Of a stretch of DNA of 64,000 nt, positions 10,825 through 20,185 are shown piece by piece. The DNA comes from Gracilaria gracilis. Lineage: Eukaryota; Rhodophyta; Florideophyceae; Gracilariales; Gracilariaceae. Location: positions 62,001 to 126,000 of the forward strand of contig JARGSG010000222.1 in NCBI GenBank assembly GCA_030374805.1, in the 5' to 3' direction. The notes below the pieces were generated by a model. It was not told where the DNA came from. It made no database searches and was given only the letters and a program-made list of their open reading frames with translations. Each line of letters opens with the position of its first letter. Positions within the stretch are counted from its first letter, which is position 1. A program made the translations under genes and the position numbers.

Positions 10825-11224
10825 TTTAGGTCTGGGAGGGGCGAGGACTTGGGCGAGAGCACTGCATGCGCCTGATTGGTGCTAAGAGTGTCACGAAATG
10901 CTCAGCTAGAGACGCAACGCCATGGCGAGTCAAAGATGTATTGCTTGCTGCGCAATCTTGTATGGCACGAGCCAGGGTTAATTCCTCTTTCTCTTAAATT
11001 TTTTTGGGACGACTGCGTTTGATAGGCGGAAGGTAAACATCTTCACGTCCATGTGGTTGCGAATGGGAAAACTTTCCTGTCCACAAGTCGTATTTCTTCT
11101 TCAGGGTGCTTTTGTTTATGTTATAACGTCTGGATATGTCTTGGAGAGACGCAAAAAGCTCATTATAGTAGTCCCAGGGGGCTAGTTGGAGCATAGTCAC
11201 ATCCCTCCTTGCGGTTGGTGACAT
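10825..11224 (-). pseudogene. N-terminal HTH region of the same pogo-type transposase, frameshifted
   Basis: The minus-strand frame 10994-11224 (76 codons) contains LQDISRRYNINKSTLKKKYD, a psq/CENP-B-type helix-turn-helix. After its stop, another frame (about 10830-10990) reads EKEELTLARAIQDCAASN, then HGVASLAEHFVTLLA, the second DNA-binding half of pogo transposases. At least two frameshifts therefore separate the N-terminus from the DDE domain at 9776-10824. Together the pieces cover a complete pogo-type protein. Confidence 0.7.
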
Positions 11225-12209
11225 AATGATTTTATGTATTTGTGAAAGAGGTCATGGGTCTCGAGGTTTGTTGGTCGCTTCCAGTCTGTCTTTGTCGCTT
11301 ATGTACCACAAACTGTGGGAGATACGGATCTCCAGTCGCGAATGCTTTTGTCTGCCGCTTCGAAAGCGCGCCAAGTTTGAATGAAGCGACGTTATCGGAC
11401 TTAAGAAGCAAGACCGTTTTGGTAGGGACTTCGTTTCACGCCAAAACCATTGGTGATTATACGATTTTCCAGTTCAGACTTTCGGACAACTGGCCACAGT
11501 TAGGGGTACCTACGTTACCGTTGGTAGGCTGCAAGATTATCGAATATACCTATTACAGTATAACTTTGGTATATGGGTAAAGGGTTACCGCGAAAGATGG
11601 ATATCCAGCATATTAGGATATGGTTACCATCTACGCGAGCGAGAACCTTTGGGTAGCTGCAGCAATGATTCCTTAGGATACGGATATTGAGTTAATGTAG
11701 AACTGGAAAAGCAAATGTTACATAAAGCAGAGGTTTTATGATACTGTGCCCACTTGTTGTAAGAATACATATTATTAAATTATGAGTTTTTCCACGGTGG
11801 ACAGTCTCTGTCTTCTTCAATGAGAAAGACAGAGACACAACGTTGTTGGAAGAGTTGGCGATGGAGGACAAGCTGAATTACCTGGCTGTTGCGCTACTCG
11901 TTTTTAGAGGAGGAAGTTGAAGGTAACCGTCAAGGTGTACTAGTTTTAAGAACGCAAAGTTCGTTACGCAGTCGAAGTATTTCCAATATGACGCAGTATC
12001 GTATAACGTCAATTTTTGGAGCTCTGTAGGAGCTCGATACTCCGTGCTAGACTATGTAAAGACTTCCCTCGTTTTATCCCTAACCGCCTTAGTAAGCATG
12101 CGGATGTTGTCTACGCTCCGCATCCTTCTAACAAGGGTTTAATGTACGAGCATTGTTCAATAAGTGTCTCAAGGTTGGAATTGGAGACTCATGAAGCTTT
12201 CCGATTAAG
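11225..12209. other. Intergenic, original upstream region of the SAHH-like gene
   Basis: No gene is recognised. Before the copia insertion this sequence was directly upstream of the gene now starting at 18693, so its promoter should lie here. A short frame at 12016-12214 runs into the LTR but has no recognisable motif. Confidence 0.45.
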
Positions 12210-12214
12210 AAAAG
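12210..12214. repeat. Target-site duplication, left copy (AAAAG)
   Basis: The five bases immediately before the 5' LTR are AAAAG and match the five bases after the 3' LTR (18685-18689). Five-bp duplications are normal for Ty1/copia integrases. Confidence 0.9.
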
Positions 12215-12942
12215 TGTTGATGTATGGATGTGGTCGAGTGCCTGTCAGTCCCTCAAAGGTGCTCCAAGTACTTGGAATACAAAGTTGCAGGGGAGCATGG
12301 GCACTTTTGGGCACCCTCATGAGAAAAGCGCATATGCGTGTCTCCGCGAACCGAACGTGATACTGCAATATGATTGGCTACTGCAAATGGCTACATGCAA
12401 CGTGGTTTGCACAAGTGGAACGTGTTGTATGGAGCGAGAAGGGCAGATGGAACAAGTGGTACGCTGTGATTGGCTGCAGCCTATAGGCGGTGGCCAGTTA
12501 TGCGTTAGCGGAGTATCTGTTATTATAGGCCATTGTGAGGGGTTGTGCAATGTATGCGATTCTGGGCTACTATGAAGGGTTTTGGAGCGAATGTGCGATT
12601 CTGAGCTGCGCGAGGGTGTTGGCTGTGCCAGACCGAAATTGTCAATTTTTTAGAGCAAGATATGGATCATGGAGTTGGCATTGGATTTGGCACGATTTGA
12701 TTTAGTTGTTTGAATTCGTATTGTGTTTTGCGCGCGCTTTTGCTGTCAAAGTGTACACTTTGACAACGTGTGCAGTTATGTAGCTGGATGCGACGGCGGC
12801 GGCGCGCGCTAGAGTATTTGTAGGTTGCGATCGCTGCCCGATCACTAAACTCGAAAAGAAGGTGGCCGACCCCCTTTGTTTGTCTTACTCATCTTCTTCA
12901 CTACTTTTCCCTTTCCTTCTCTAACCTGCGTTCGATGCGTCA
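12215..12942 (+). repeat. 5' LTR of copia element
   Basis: Starts TGTTGATG and ends GATGCGTCA. It matches 17955-18684 over its full length with a handful of differences (for example GCTACT versus GCTTACT, and TGTAGC versus TGTCGC). It is followed at once by the primer-binding site. The LTR supplies the element's promoter and polyadenylation signals. Confidence 0.95.
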
Positions 12943-12960
12943 GGTTATGGGCCCAGAGCG
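12943..12960 (+). other. Primer-binding site for a half initiator-tRNA(Met)
   Basis: GGTTATGGGCCCAGAGCG abuts the LTR. It is complementary to the anticodon-stem-loop part of eukaryotic initiator tRNA(Met) (CTGGGCCCATAACC), not to the tRNA 3' end. Drosophila copia uses the same internal site, priming with a tRNA half cut in the anticodon loop. Confidence 0.85.
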
Positions 12961-13634
12961 TCGACTATTCGCAGACGTCACGCTCTTCTAACTTTTCATT
13001 TGGATTCTAAGAAGTTTTCCTATCTGCGACAGGTACGCGTATTGGGCGATCGAGCGAGCGAGCGCGAAGGACCGCGCTGATTTCCCGCAAGTGACTAGCA
13101 GGGGCTAACTGGTGAACGCATATCTTTGGCTACTAACCTCCCTGGGACGTCTCGTATGGATTGTAAAGCCCCTCGCTCTGAAGTACGCAGAGCAGGGTAG
13201 GTCAAGAAGATATCGCATCGCACCTGGAGAGAGTAACCAGGGATCAGAGGTTCGGACCTCTAGGGTAACCGGAGCTAGATAACTCCTGCCAGTGGACCCG
13301 CTGCTTCTTTCTTCTTCTTCTTTCTTGTTTCCGGGTTTGAGTTCTGCCTCACCCGTGAGTATACTCCAGGCGTCGAGTACCCGAACTCCGCCTGCGATCG
13401 CGTACGGGACGCGTCCCGACGAGCGTTGTAGACTTCGTTACACGGTCTCCGCTGGCGCCCTCGCTGTTGAGTGTCGAGAGTACTTCACTCCAGCCTCTAC
13501 CCTCTTTGTGTAACATAAGCATTGAGTCCCTCACACTGCTTATATTGTTGTTTGTCAAAAGTTACTTTTGTTTCTCTCTCCTGTTTTCTACTTGGTTTCC
13601 TGGTTCTGGTTGTATTCGGAACGAGTCTTTCACA
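12961..13634 (+). other. Untranslated leader of copia element
   Basis: About 670 bp between the primer site and the gag start, with no motif recognised. The reading frame of gag is open upstream to 13467, but the first good Gag residues begin at Met 13635. Confidence 0.6.
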
Positions 13635-16600
13635 ATGTCAGACTCGGAAAATGAAACTGAAAGCAACTCTGGTGTGAAGATTCCCCGCTTCCATGGCAAG
13701 CGCGGTGAGGATTACTCACTCTGGCGGCATCGTCTTCGTGCCGCATGTCGCATCAAAGGTGTCTGGAATGTTGTTAACACTGATGCTGAGCAGTCTGTAT
13801 CCACTGATACCACTGGTACGGATGGTCAAGGATCTTCTGCAGAGGCCATTCGCACATTGTCTAAGCGTGAGAAGGCCTGTGGGATCATCATATGTGCACT
13901 TGGCGATGCTCCTCTACGTGTGGTAATGGACGTGGATGATGATCCGGCACGAATGCTCAAGATGCTTGATGCGCGTTATGCATCTAATCGAACGGTTTCT
14001 CGGATCGCGGTTCAGACTCAACTGTTCCGTATGTCCTACAATGGACAGAACATGTCTGAGTATGTCGATCAATTCACTGCATTGTTCTCACAGTTGGATC
14101 GCATGGGCAAGGATGCCGCTATTCCGGAATCGCATAAGGCTCCTATGCTTTTGGCTTCTATTGATCCGCAAAGTTCTTTGGAGTCTACCGCTGCGGCGTT
14201 GCGCACCAAGGAAATATCCGAACTGACTTGGGATTATGTTGCTACCACACTTATCGATGAGTACAATGCACGTCATATAACTTCTGGACGTAGTCGCAGT
14301 CGCAAGAAGAATAAAGGAAAAGGTTCTGGAAGGCAGTCTGGTACCTCTGCAAGTGCAAATCATCGAGATGGAAATGACTCTGATGATGCTCCTACTAATC
14401 GTGCACTGGCAGCTGGTAGCACCAATGGTCATCACTGCGATTTTTGTGATCGTGATGGACACACTCAGGACCGATGCTACATGAACCCAGACAATCCGGA
14501 CAACCATTTACCGAAGAGTATTCTAGACAAGCTTACATTGAAGTCAAAAGATAAGCCGAAGACCTCTTCAAAATCATCTGGCAAATCGTCCAAGATCGAA
14601 ATAGCTGGCATGTCTATGGAGAAAGCAACGGTTCTACCACCCACTCAAAGAGACATGGACACTTACGCAGATAGTGGAGCGACCTCGCACTACTTCCATT
14701 CTGCTTCCGCATTCATTCCCAGTACACTGCATGATGTGGAGAAGCGTGTTATACAGCTTGCAGATAAGACATGTGTGTCTGCAACTCAGCGTGGAGATGT
14801 GATTCTGCCTTTCGAGAATGTGAATCTACGTCTGAGTGATGCACTCCTGGTTCCTCCAATGGAGTACAACTTGGTTTCTGTAGGTTGCTTAGCCGACAAA
14901 CAGATTGAGTCACGTTTCCGTTCTGCAGAAGTTCGTCTGATTCATGACAATGGTTTCCACATTGGGTCAGGAAAGCGCGATAAACGTTCCGGACTGTACA
15001 CTTTGCCGGAACCAGTAGCGCATTTCACTCATGAACGAGCTCTTACTTCCAGCCAGGTTGATTTGGATTGCGCATTGAAGGCCTCGATGACTGCTTTGAC
15101 ACAGCTATGGCACCGAAGACTTGCATATATGAACCCCAGAGACTTGCAAGTTGTTCACAAACATGCAGATGGTGTGCCAAGTCTTGCGAAAATGGTGGAG
15201 GTCTGTCGGTCATGCCGTCTTGGAAAAGCACACAAACTACCGTTTCCTGGTTCATTTAGTCGTGAATCGTCAGTTGGTGACAAAGTGCACACTGACATCA
15301 TCGGTCCTTTGACCACATCGTTTCCGGACAGGTTTAAGTATGCGTCAGCATTCGTGGATGACCACTCACGATATGTTATCATTGGATTCATGAAACACCG
15401 CAGCCAAATCAGTGAGGTGTATGACGGTGTTGCGCAGAAGCTCCAGCAGCTTGGAGGAGTGGCGGTGAAGAAACTGCACTCGGATGGCGCTAAGGAATAC
15501 ATTGCATTACAAGATAATCCAGAAAACGCATTTGCAGACACTTCCTTTTCACCTCCGTACACTCCGGAACACAACGCCATAGCTGAGCGCATCAATCGCA
15601 CTATGGAGGAAGCAGCTCGGGCTATGCTCATTCAGGCCAATCTACCGGAATGTTTGTGGGTCTTTGCGTTGAAACATGTACAGTTTGTGCGGAACCGTGT
15701 TCCACATTCAACTACTGGAAGCACTCCGTACTCGTTGATGACGGGAAATAGGCCGACATTGAAGCACACCCGTGTGTTTGGATGTGCAGCTTTCGTACTG
15801 GAGATGATCGAAGGAACCAAGTTCGAATCTCGTGCACTTGAGGGGGTGTACTTGCAGACTCTTGAGCATGGTGTATTCGATGTACTTGTCAGAGATGATG
15901 ATGGTCTACCGCGCATCATGCACTCACGTCATGTCACATTTGATGAGAATTCATTCCCTGGTGCCGAGTACTTGGAGGAGTTTATGGAGGATGAATGTGC
16001 ATCTGACACAGACTACAGTTCTGAGCCTGCGCCATGCTCCGACTCCGACGGCTCTTACCAAGATAATCCTGGTGACGAAGTAAATGTGGATGACATTTGT
16101 GACGGTACGAGTGGCCCTGATGATGAATCTGGCCCAATTGCCGAAGAAGCATTACCTGCACCAAGTAATGAAAGCAGTGATGATGGTGTGGACAATGCTG
16201 AAGGTGATGGCTCTGCTGATGAAAGTGACCACCACCCTGCGAACGACACAGCGCACGAGCCCACTGGTGACACGGACGACTCTACCGAACCACCACGATA
16301 CCCGCAACGCACGCGTCGTGCACCCCGGAGGTGGTACATGGCTGCGTCTGCAACCACATCTGCAGTTCAGGTTACCACAAGTGATGAACCTACGCTGAAG
16401 GAAGCAATGTCCGCGACGCCCATCGAGCAGAGCTTATGGCGAGCAGCCATTGAAGATGAACTCGCATCACTTGAGTCAAAGAATACTTGGAAAGAAAACA
16501 AGTCTCCATCGCAACAACCACTGCCCACGCACATTGTGCTCAAGGTCAAGCGTAATGCAGATGGTTCGGTGGAACGCTTCAAGGCTCGAGTCGTGGCCGG

Positions 16601-16703
16601 TGGTAATCACCAAACCTTTGGTGAGAACTACATGGAAACGTATGCTCCAGTGGTTTCGTTTGGCATAGTACGTTTCTTCCTCTACTTGACTCTATGCTTG
16701 TAG
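13635..16703 (+). CDS. gag-pol: Copia Gag-protease-integrase-RT (N-terminal part) polyprotein
   Basis: 1,022 codons from ATG 13635. In order: a Gag/UBN2-type domain starting KIPRFHGKRGEDYSLWRHRL; a zinc knuckle CDFCDRDGHTQDRC (C-x2-C-x4-H-x4-C, residues 268-281); an aspartic protease motif YADSGATSHY (Asp 346); the GAG-pre-integrase HHCC part (WHRRLAYMNP...CRSCRLGK); integrase catalytic residues Asp 554 (HTDIIGP), Asp 617 (HSDGAKEY) and Glu 651 (AIAERINR); then an acidic linker and the start of the reverse transcriptase (ERFKARVVAGG, TYAPVVSF). The frame stops at TAG 16701-16703, where family alignments have exactly one variable residue. The rest of RT and RNase H continue in the same frame. 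A nonsense mutation is the simplest reading. Confidence 0.93.
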   Translation: MSDSENETESNSGVKIPRFHGKRGEDYSLWRHRLRAACRIKGVWNVVNTDAEQSVSTDTTGTDGQGSSAEAIRTLSKREKACGIIICALGDAPLRVVMDVDDDPARMLKMLDARYASNRTVSRIAVQTQLFRMSYNGQNMSEYVDQFTALFSQLDRMGKDAAIPESHKAPMLLASIDPQSSLESTAAALRTKEISELTWDYVATTLIDEYNARHITSGRSRSRKKNKGKGSGRQSGTSASANHRDGNDSDDAPTNRALAAGSTNGHHCDFCDRDGHTQDRCYMNPDNPDNHLPKSILDKLTLKSKDKPKTSSKSSGKSSKIEIAGMSMEKATVLPPTQRDMDTYADSGATSHYFHSASAFIPSTLHDVEKRVIQLADKTCVSATQRGDVILPFENVNLRLSDALLVPPMEYNLVSVGCLADKQIESRFRSAEVRLIHDNGFHIGSGKRDKRSGLYTLPEPVAHFTHERALTSSQVDLDCALKASMTALTQLWHRRLAYMNPRDLQVVHKHADGVPSLAKMVEVCRSCRLGKAHKLPFPGSFSRESSVGDKVHTDIIGPLTTSFPDRFKYASAFVDDHSRYVIIGFMKHRSQISEVYDGVAQKLQQLGGVAVKKLHSDGAKEYIALQDNPENAFADTSFSPPYTPEHNAIAERINRTMEEAARAMLIQANLPECLWVFALKHVQFVRNRVPHSTTGSTPYSLMTGNRPTLKHTRVFGCAAFVLEMIEGTKFESRALEGVYLQTLEHGVFDVLVRDDDGLPRIMHSRHVTFDENSFPGAEYLEEFMEDECASDTDYSSEPAPCSDSDGSYQDNPGDEVNVDDICDGTSGPDDESGPIAEEALPAPSNESSDDGVDNAEGDGSADESDHHPANDTAHEPTGDTDDSTEPPRYPQRTRRAPRRWYMAASATTSAVQVTTSDEPTLKEAMSATPIEQSLWRAAIEDELASLESKNTWKENKSPSQQPLPTHIVLKVKRNADGSVERFKARVVAGGNHQTFGENYMETYAPVVSFGIVRFFLYLTLCL

Positions 16704-17960
16704 ATGTATATTGCTCAGGTGGATGTGAAGACTGCATTCCTCAACGGCGATCTCGACGAGGATGTTTGGGTAATGTCACCACGCGGTGTTTCTGGAATTG
16801 GCTCACGATGCTATAAGCTTCAAAAGGCAATGTACGGGCTAAAGCAAGCACATCTATCCTGGCACACCAAGTTGACGGGCGATCTGCGAGCCATTGGATT
16901 TGAAGAGTTGCCGAGTGCTCATTGTGTGTTTCGGCGCGCCAGTAAACACAAAGGCTACGCGTACATCCTTGTGTATGTGGACGATCTGCTAATCTTTAGT
17001 CCATCTGCAGAAGAACGGTCTGGGATTTTGGAGGAGCTTCGGAGCCTGTACGAGATCCGTGTTGAGAACAAAGTAACTCTCTACCTGGGTGTGGAACTCA
17101 CTTGGAGCATAGACGACGATGGTCGTTTAACTGGGATGCAAATTGCACAGCCGTTGTATATTGAAGGAATGCTTCGACGCTTTGGTCTTGACAGGAGCAA
17201 ACCAGCTCGCAGCCCTATGGTAGAATCTTTCTTCACAGGACTTGCGGAGGAGGAAGACAAATCCCCTCAGGATGTGCAGCTATACCAGCAGATGATCGGG
17301 TCTCTGCTGTACTTAGCACTTCGCACACGCGTGGACATTCTTGCACCAGTACTCATTCTTGCACGTTATCAAAGCAACCCAACACCATACTGTCACAGGG
17401 CAGCGAAACGGGTTCTGCGCTACTTACAAGGAACTTGCAAACATTGGTTGAATTATCACGCTGGCTCCCTGGACATGGAAGCGTATGTCGATTCGGACTA
17501 TGCCGGTGACAAGTCCGATCGGAAGTCCATGTCGGGATACATGATCAAGTTTGGGTCCGCCGTGGTATTCTTTGGTGCAAAGAAACAAGCTTCAGTTGCA
17601 TTGTCTACTGCAGAGGCTGAGTACTACGCTTTGACCATGGCAGCGCAGGAGGTTGTGTGGATGAAGCGTCTACTATCTGAAATTGACTTTGACGTCGATG
17701 GTGCAGTTCCTCTACACTCGGGCAACCAGGTTGCGATCGACTGGAGTGCAGAAGAAAGATGCTCATCGGGTCGCGCCAAGCACATCGATGTGAAGCTGAA
17801 CTTTATTCGGGAACTGGTAAAGGAGTTTGTGATTGATGTCAAGTACATTCCAACTGAGTTGAATGATGCGGACATTTCCACGAAGCCCTTAGGTCCATTG
17901 AGTATTCAGGCCATCATGAAAAGGATTGGACTTGGTCAGGAACTCGAGGAGGAGTGTTGA
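16704..17960 (+). CDS. pol: Copia reverse transcriptase-RNase H, C-terminal part
   Basis: Continues the frame of the upstream polyprotein after a single TAG. It begins MYIAQVDVKTAFLNGDL, contains the RT active site YVDDLL (16974-16991), the connection LYQQMIGSLLYLALRTRVDI, and RNase H with YVDSDYAGD, STAEAEYYAL and HIDVKLNFIRE. Four hundred and eighteen codons complete a normal-length copia Pol. The ATG right after the TAG would not rescue function because it lies inside RT. The final Cys codon and the stop (TGT TGA) are the first six bases of the 3' LTR. Confidence 0.93.
   Translation: MYIAQVDVKTAFLNGDLDEDVWVMSPRGVSGIGSRCYKLQKAMYGLKQAHLSWHTKLTGDLRAIGFEELPSAHCVFRRASKHKGYAYILVYVDDLLIFSPSAEERSGILEELRSLYEIRVENKVTLYLGVELTWSIDDDGRLTGMQIAQPLYIEGMLRRFGLDRSKPARSPMVESFFTGLAEEEDKSPQDVQLYQQMIGSLLYLALRTRVDILAPVLILARYQSNPTPYCHRAAKRVLRYLQGTCKHWLNYHAGSLDMEAYVDSDYAGDKSDRKSMSGYMIKFGSAVVFFGAKKQASVALSTAEAEYYALTMAAQEVVWMKRLLSEIDFDVDGAVPLHSGNQVAIDWSAEERCSSGRAKHIDVKLNFIRELVKEFVIDVKYIPTELNDADISTKPLGPLSIQAIMKRIGLGQELEEEC
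17946..17954 (+). other. Polypurine tract
   Basis: GAGGAGGAG lies directly before the 3' LTR. Such a purine run primes plus-strand DNA synthesis in LTR elements. It also encodes the last Glu residues of Pol. Confidence 0.75.
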
Positions 17961-18684
17961 TGTACGGATTTGGTCGAGTGCCTGTCAGTCCCTCAAAGGT
18001 GCTCCAAGTACTTGGAATACAAAGTTGCAGGGGAGCATGGGCACTTTTGGGCACCCTCATGAGAAAAGCGCATATGCGTGTCTCCGCGAACCGAACGTGA
18101 TACTGCAATATGATTGGCTACTGCAAATGGCTACATGCAACGTGGTTTGCACAAGTGGAACGTGTTGTATGGAGCGAGAAGGGCAGATGGAACAAGTGGT
18201 ACGCTGTGATTGGCTGCAGCCTATAGGCGGTGGCCAGTTATGCGTTAGCGGAGTATCTGTTATTATAGGCCATTGTGAGGGGTTGTGCAATGTATGCGAT
18301 TCTGGGCTTACTATGAAGGGTTTTGGAGCGAATGTGCGATTCTGAGCTGCGCGAGGGTGTTGGCTGTGCCAGACCGAAATTTGTCAATTTTTTAGAGCAA
18401 GATATGGATCATGGAGTTGGCATTGGATTTGGCACGATTTGATTTAGTTGTTTGAATTCGTATTGTGTTTTGCGCGCGCTTTTGCTGTCAAAGTGTACAC
18501 TTTGACAACGTGTGCAGTTATGTCGCTGGATGCGACGGCGGCGGCGCGCGCTAGAGTATTTGTAGGTTGCGATCGCTGCCCGATCACTAAACTCGAAAAG
18601 AAGGTGGCCGACCCCCTTTGTTTGTCTTACTCATCTTCTTCACTACTTTCCCCTTTCCTTCTCTAACCTGCGTTCGATGCGTCA
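17955..18684 (+). repeat. 3' LTR of copia element
   Basis: Near-identical to 12215-12942, with the same TG...CA ends, and followed by the AAAAG duplication. Its outer end is 8 bp from the ATG at 18693, so a transcript starting in this LTR could read into the SAHH-like gene. Confidence 0.95.
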
Positions 18685-18689
18685 AAAAG
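18685..18689. repeat. Target-site duplication, right copy (AAAAG)
   Basis: Matches 12210-12214 and marks the right boundary of the copia insertion. Confidence 0.9.
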
Positions 18690-18692
18690 AGA

Positions 18693-20081
18693 ATGGATGA
18701 CAATCTGGAAAGTAAGATTGCGGATGTAGAAAAAGCTGTTGACGGCATCCGTATTATTCATGAGGTGGAACGCTCTATTGGTGGTCTCGTTGCCTGCAAG
18801 GTAGAACTAAGTCCGACAAATCCTCTAAAGGGAGCTAGAATTACCGGAGTCTTGCACATGACGGCTCAAACTGCAGTTTTGATTGATACACTTCATGCTC
18901 TTGGTGCTGACTTACGCTGGTGCTCAAGCAATGCTTTCTCTACTCAGGACAACGTAGCCGCTGCAATTGTGTCTGCACGAAAGGCATCAGTATTTGCTTG
19001 GAAAGGCGAGTCGCTGGAGGAGTATTGGTGGTGCATCAAGAGGGCTTGCACTTGGCCGGATGGTAAAGGGCCCAATATAATTCTGGACACCGGAGGGGAT
19101 CTCACACATCTCATTCATGTCGGTGTAGGTTATGAGATACAGTCACAACAAAATGGAGCTGTAACGGACTCGCTTGAAGCAGATCAACGGGGAGCCAAGG
19201 AGGAAAAGCTCAAAGTAATGCAAAGAATCGTTCGAGAAGAATTCTTGCGAAACCCAGTTCATTGGAGGGAAATGGCTGAAGGTATTATCGGCGTCTGTGA
19301 ACAAACCTCGTCCGGAATTCATCGCGCTCGGCCTAAAGAGTATGACAAAAGTTTGCTATTGCCAATAATGAACATTAATGACTGCATTACAAAGAGCAAG
19401 GTAGAAAACGTTTACGGCATCAAGCAGTCAGTTTTGAACTCTCTTTTTTGTGCGCTTGATATTATGCTTGCTGGCAAAACCGTTCTCATTTGCGGGTTTG
19501 GGGATGTTGGGAAGGGTTGTGCTCTGGCCATGGGATCAAATGGAGCAAGATGTATCGTCTCGGAAACTAACCCAGTGCGAGCGCTTATAGCAGGAATGGA
19601 AGGATTCAATGTAACTACCATTGACAGTGTGGTTTCAGAAGTAGACATATTTATCACAGCTACTGGAGAAAATAGAGTCATTCGCTTAGAGCACATGATG
19701 AAGATGAAGAAACACGCAATAATAGGCAATATGGGACATTTTGAGCATGAGATTGACATAGGAAGCCTGCAAGCATATGAAGGAATCAAGGCAATTGAAT
19801 TGAGGCCTAATGTTCATCGATGGGTCTTCCCAAATGGACACTGTATAACACTTTTGGCGGAAGGAAAGTTGATGAACCTAATATGCGGTACTGGTAACTC
19901 CAGTTTTGTTATGAGCGTGGCTTTTACAGTTCAGGTCCTAACGCAGGTCTACCTTTGGGAGAATCGAAACTCTACACAGCTTTCAAAAACCATATCCGTT
20001 CCTCCTACGTCGATAGACATGAAAGCAGCACTGTTCCATCTTCCATACATTAATGCAGAGCTGACCAAGGTCAAAAAGTAG
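18693..20081 (+). CDS. S-adenosylhomocysteine hydrolase-like protein (divergent)
   Basis: 462 codons from ATG 18693; codons further upstream are LTR sequence. SAHH splits S-adenosylhomocysteine into adenosine and homocysteine in the cytosol, using bound NAD. Visible signatures: LKGARITGVLHMTAQTAVL, SSNAFSTQDNVAAAI, DTGGDLTHL, the extra internal segment of plant-type enzymes (about 150-200), NDCITKSKVENVYG, the NAD-binding GFGDVGKG (268-275), GNMGHFEHEID (His 349), and HCITLLAEGKLMNL. Oddities: the N-terminus lacks the usual opening, and the protein ends just after LPYINAELTKVKK. The C-terminal tail with the Lys and Tyr that touch NAD of the neighbouring subunit is therefore missing. It could be a diverged paralogue or SAHH-like regulator rather than the main enzyme. 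A copia element sits immediately upstream. Confidence 0.85.
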   Translation: MDDNLESKIADVEKAVDGIRIIHEVERSIGGLVACKVELSPTNPLKGARITGVLHMTAQTAVLIDTLHALGADLRWCSSNAFSTQDNVAAAIVSARKASVFAWKGESLEEYWWCIKRACTWPDGKGPNIILDTGGDLTHLIHVGVGYEIQSQQNGAVTDSLEADQRGAKEEKLKVMQRIVREEFLRNPVHWREMAEGIIGVCEQTSSGIHRARPKEYDKSLLLPIMNINDCITKSKVENVYGIKQSVLNSLFCALDIMLAGKTVLICGFGDVGKGCALAMGSNGARCIVSETNPVRALIAGMEGFNVTTIDSVVSEVDIFITATGENRVIRLEHMMKMKKHAIIGNMGHFEHEIDIGSLQAYEGIKAIELRPNVHRWVFPNGHCITLLAEGKLMNLICGTGNSSFVMSVAFTVQVLTQVYLWENRNSTQLSKTISVPPTSIDMKAALFHLPYINAELTKVKK

Positions 20082-20185
20082 GAATTTCCGCGTCCTGTGA
20101 TCGGTTACTGCTGGTACCATTTTCTTTTCTAGTAGTTGAGAACGTGCACCGGTTTTGCATAGATAAATAGGAAACAGAGGTTGTG
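20082..20185. terminator. Convergent 3' intergenic region
   Basis: The SAHH-like gene and the acyltransferase gene end tail to tail, 104 bp apart, so both transcripts must be cut and polyadenylated here. No strong AATAAA signal is visible. Confidence 0.3.

Larger units (their letters stand above)
12215..18684 (+). mobile_element. Complete Ty1/copia LTR retrotransposon
   Basis: A 6,470-bp element with 728- and 730-bp LTRs, a primer-binding site, one gag-pol frame in the order Gag, protease, integrase, reverse transcriptase, RNase H, a purine-rich tract and an AAAAG target duplication. I count about four substitutions and two 1-bp indels between the LTRs (about 99% identity), so insertion was recent. 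The only visible damage is one in-frame TAG in the reverse transcriptase region. The element lies in sense orientation just upstream of the SAHH-like gene. Confidence 0.95.

Noticed and set aside
12016..12360. Frame running into the 5' LTR as the lost N-terminus of the SAHH-like protein
   Set aside because: Joining across the target duplication puts it out of frame with ATG 18693, and the ATG frame has a TAA just upstream.
16701..16706. TAG-ATG as a termination-reinitiation signal in copia
   Set aside because: It would split the reverse transcriptase domain in two; family alignment points to a simple nonsense codon.
18618..18692. Extra 25 N-terminal codons for the SAHH-like protein
   Set aside because: They are translated from the copia LTR and give a hydrophobic stretch foreign to a cytosolic enzyme.
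20079..20081. TAG reassigned to an amino acid in this organism
   Set aside because: The SAHH-like gene ends in TAG and reading through gives no SAHH-like tail; gene C's remnant at 41366 and gene C itself also end in TAG at the conserved CaaX Met.
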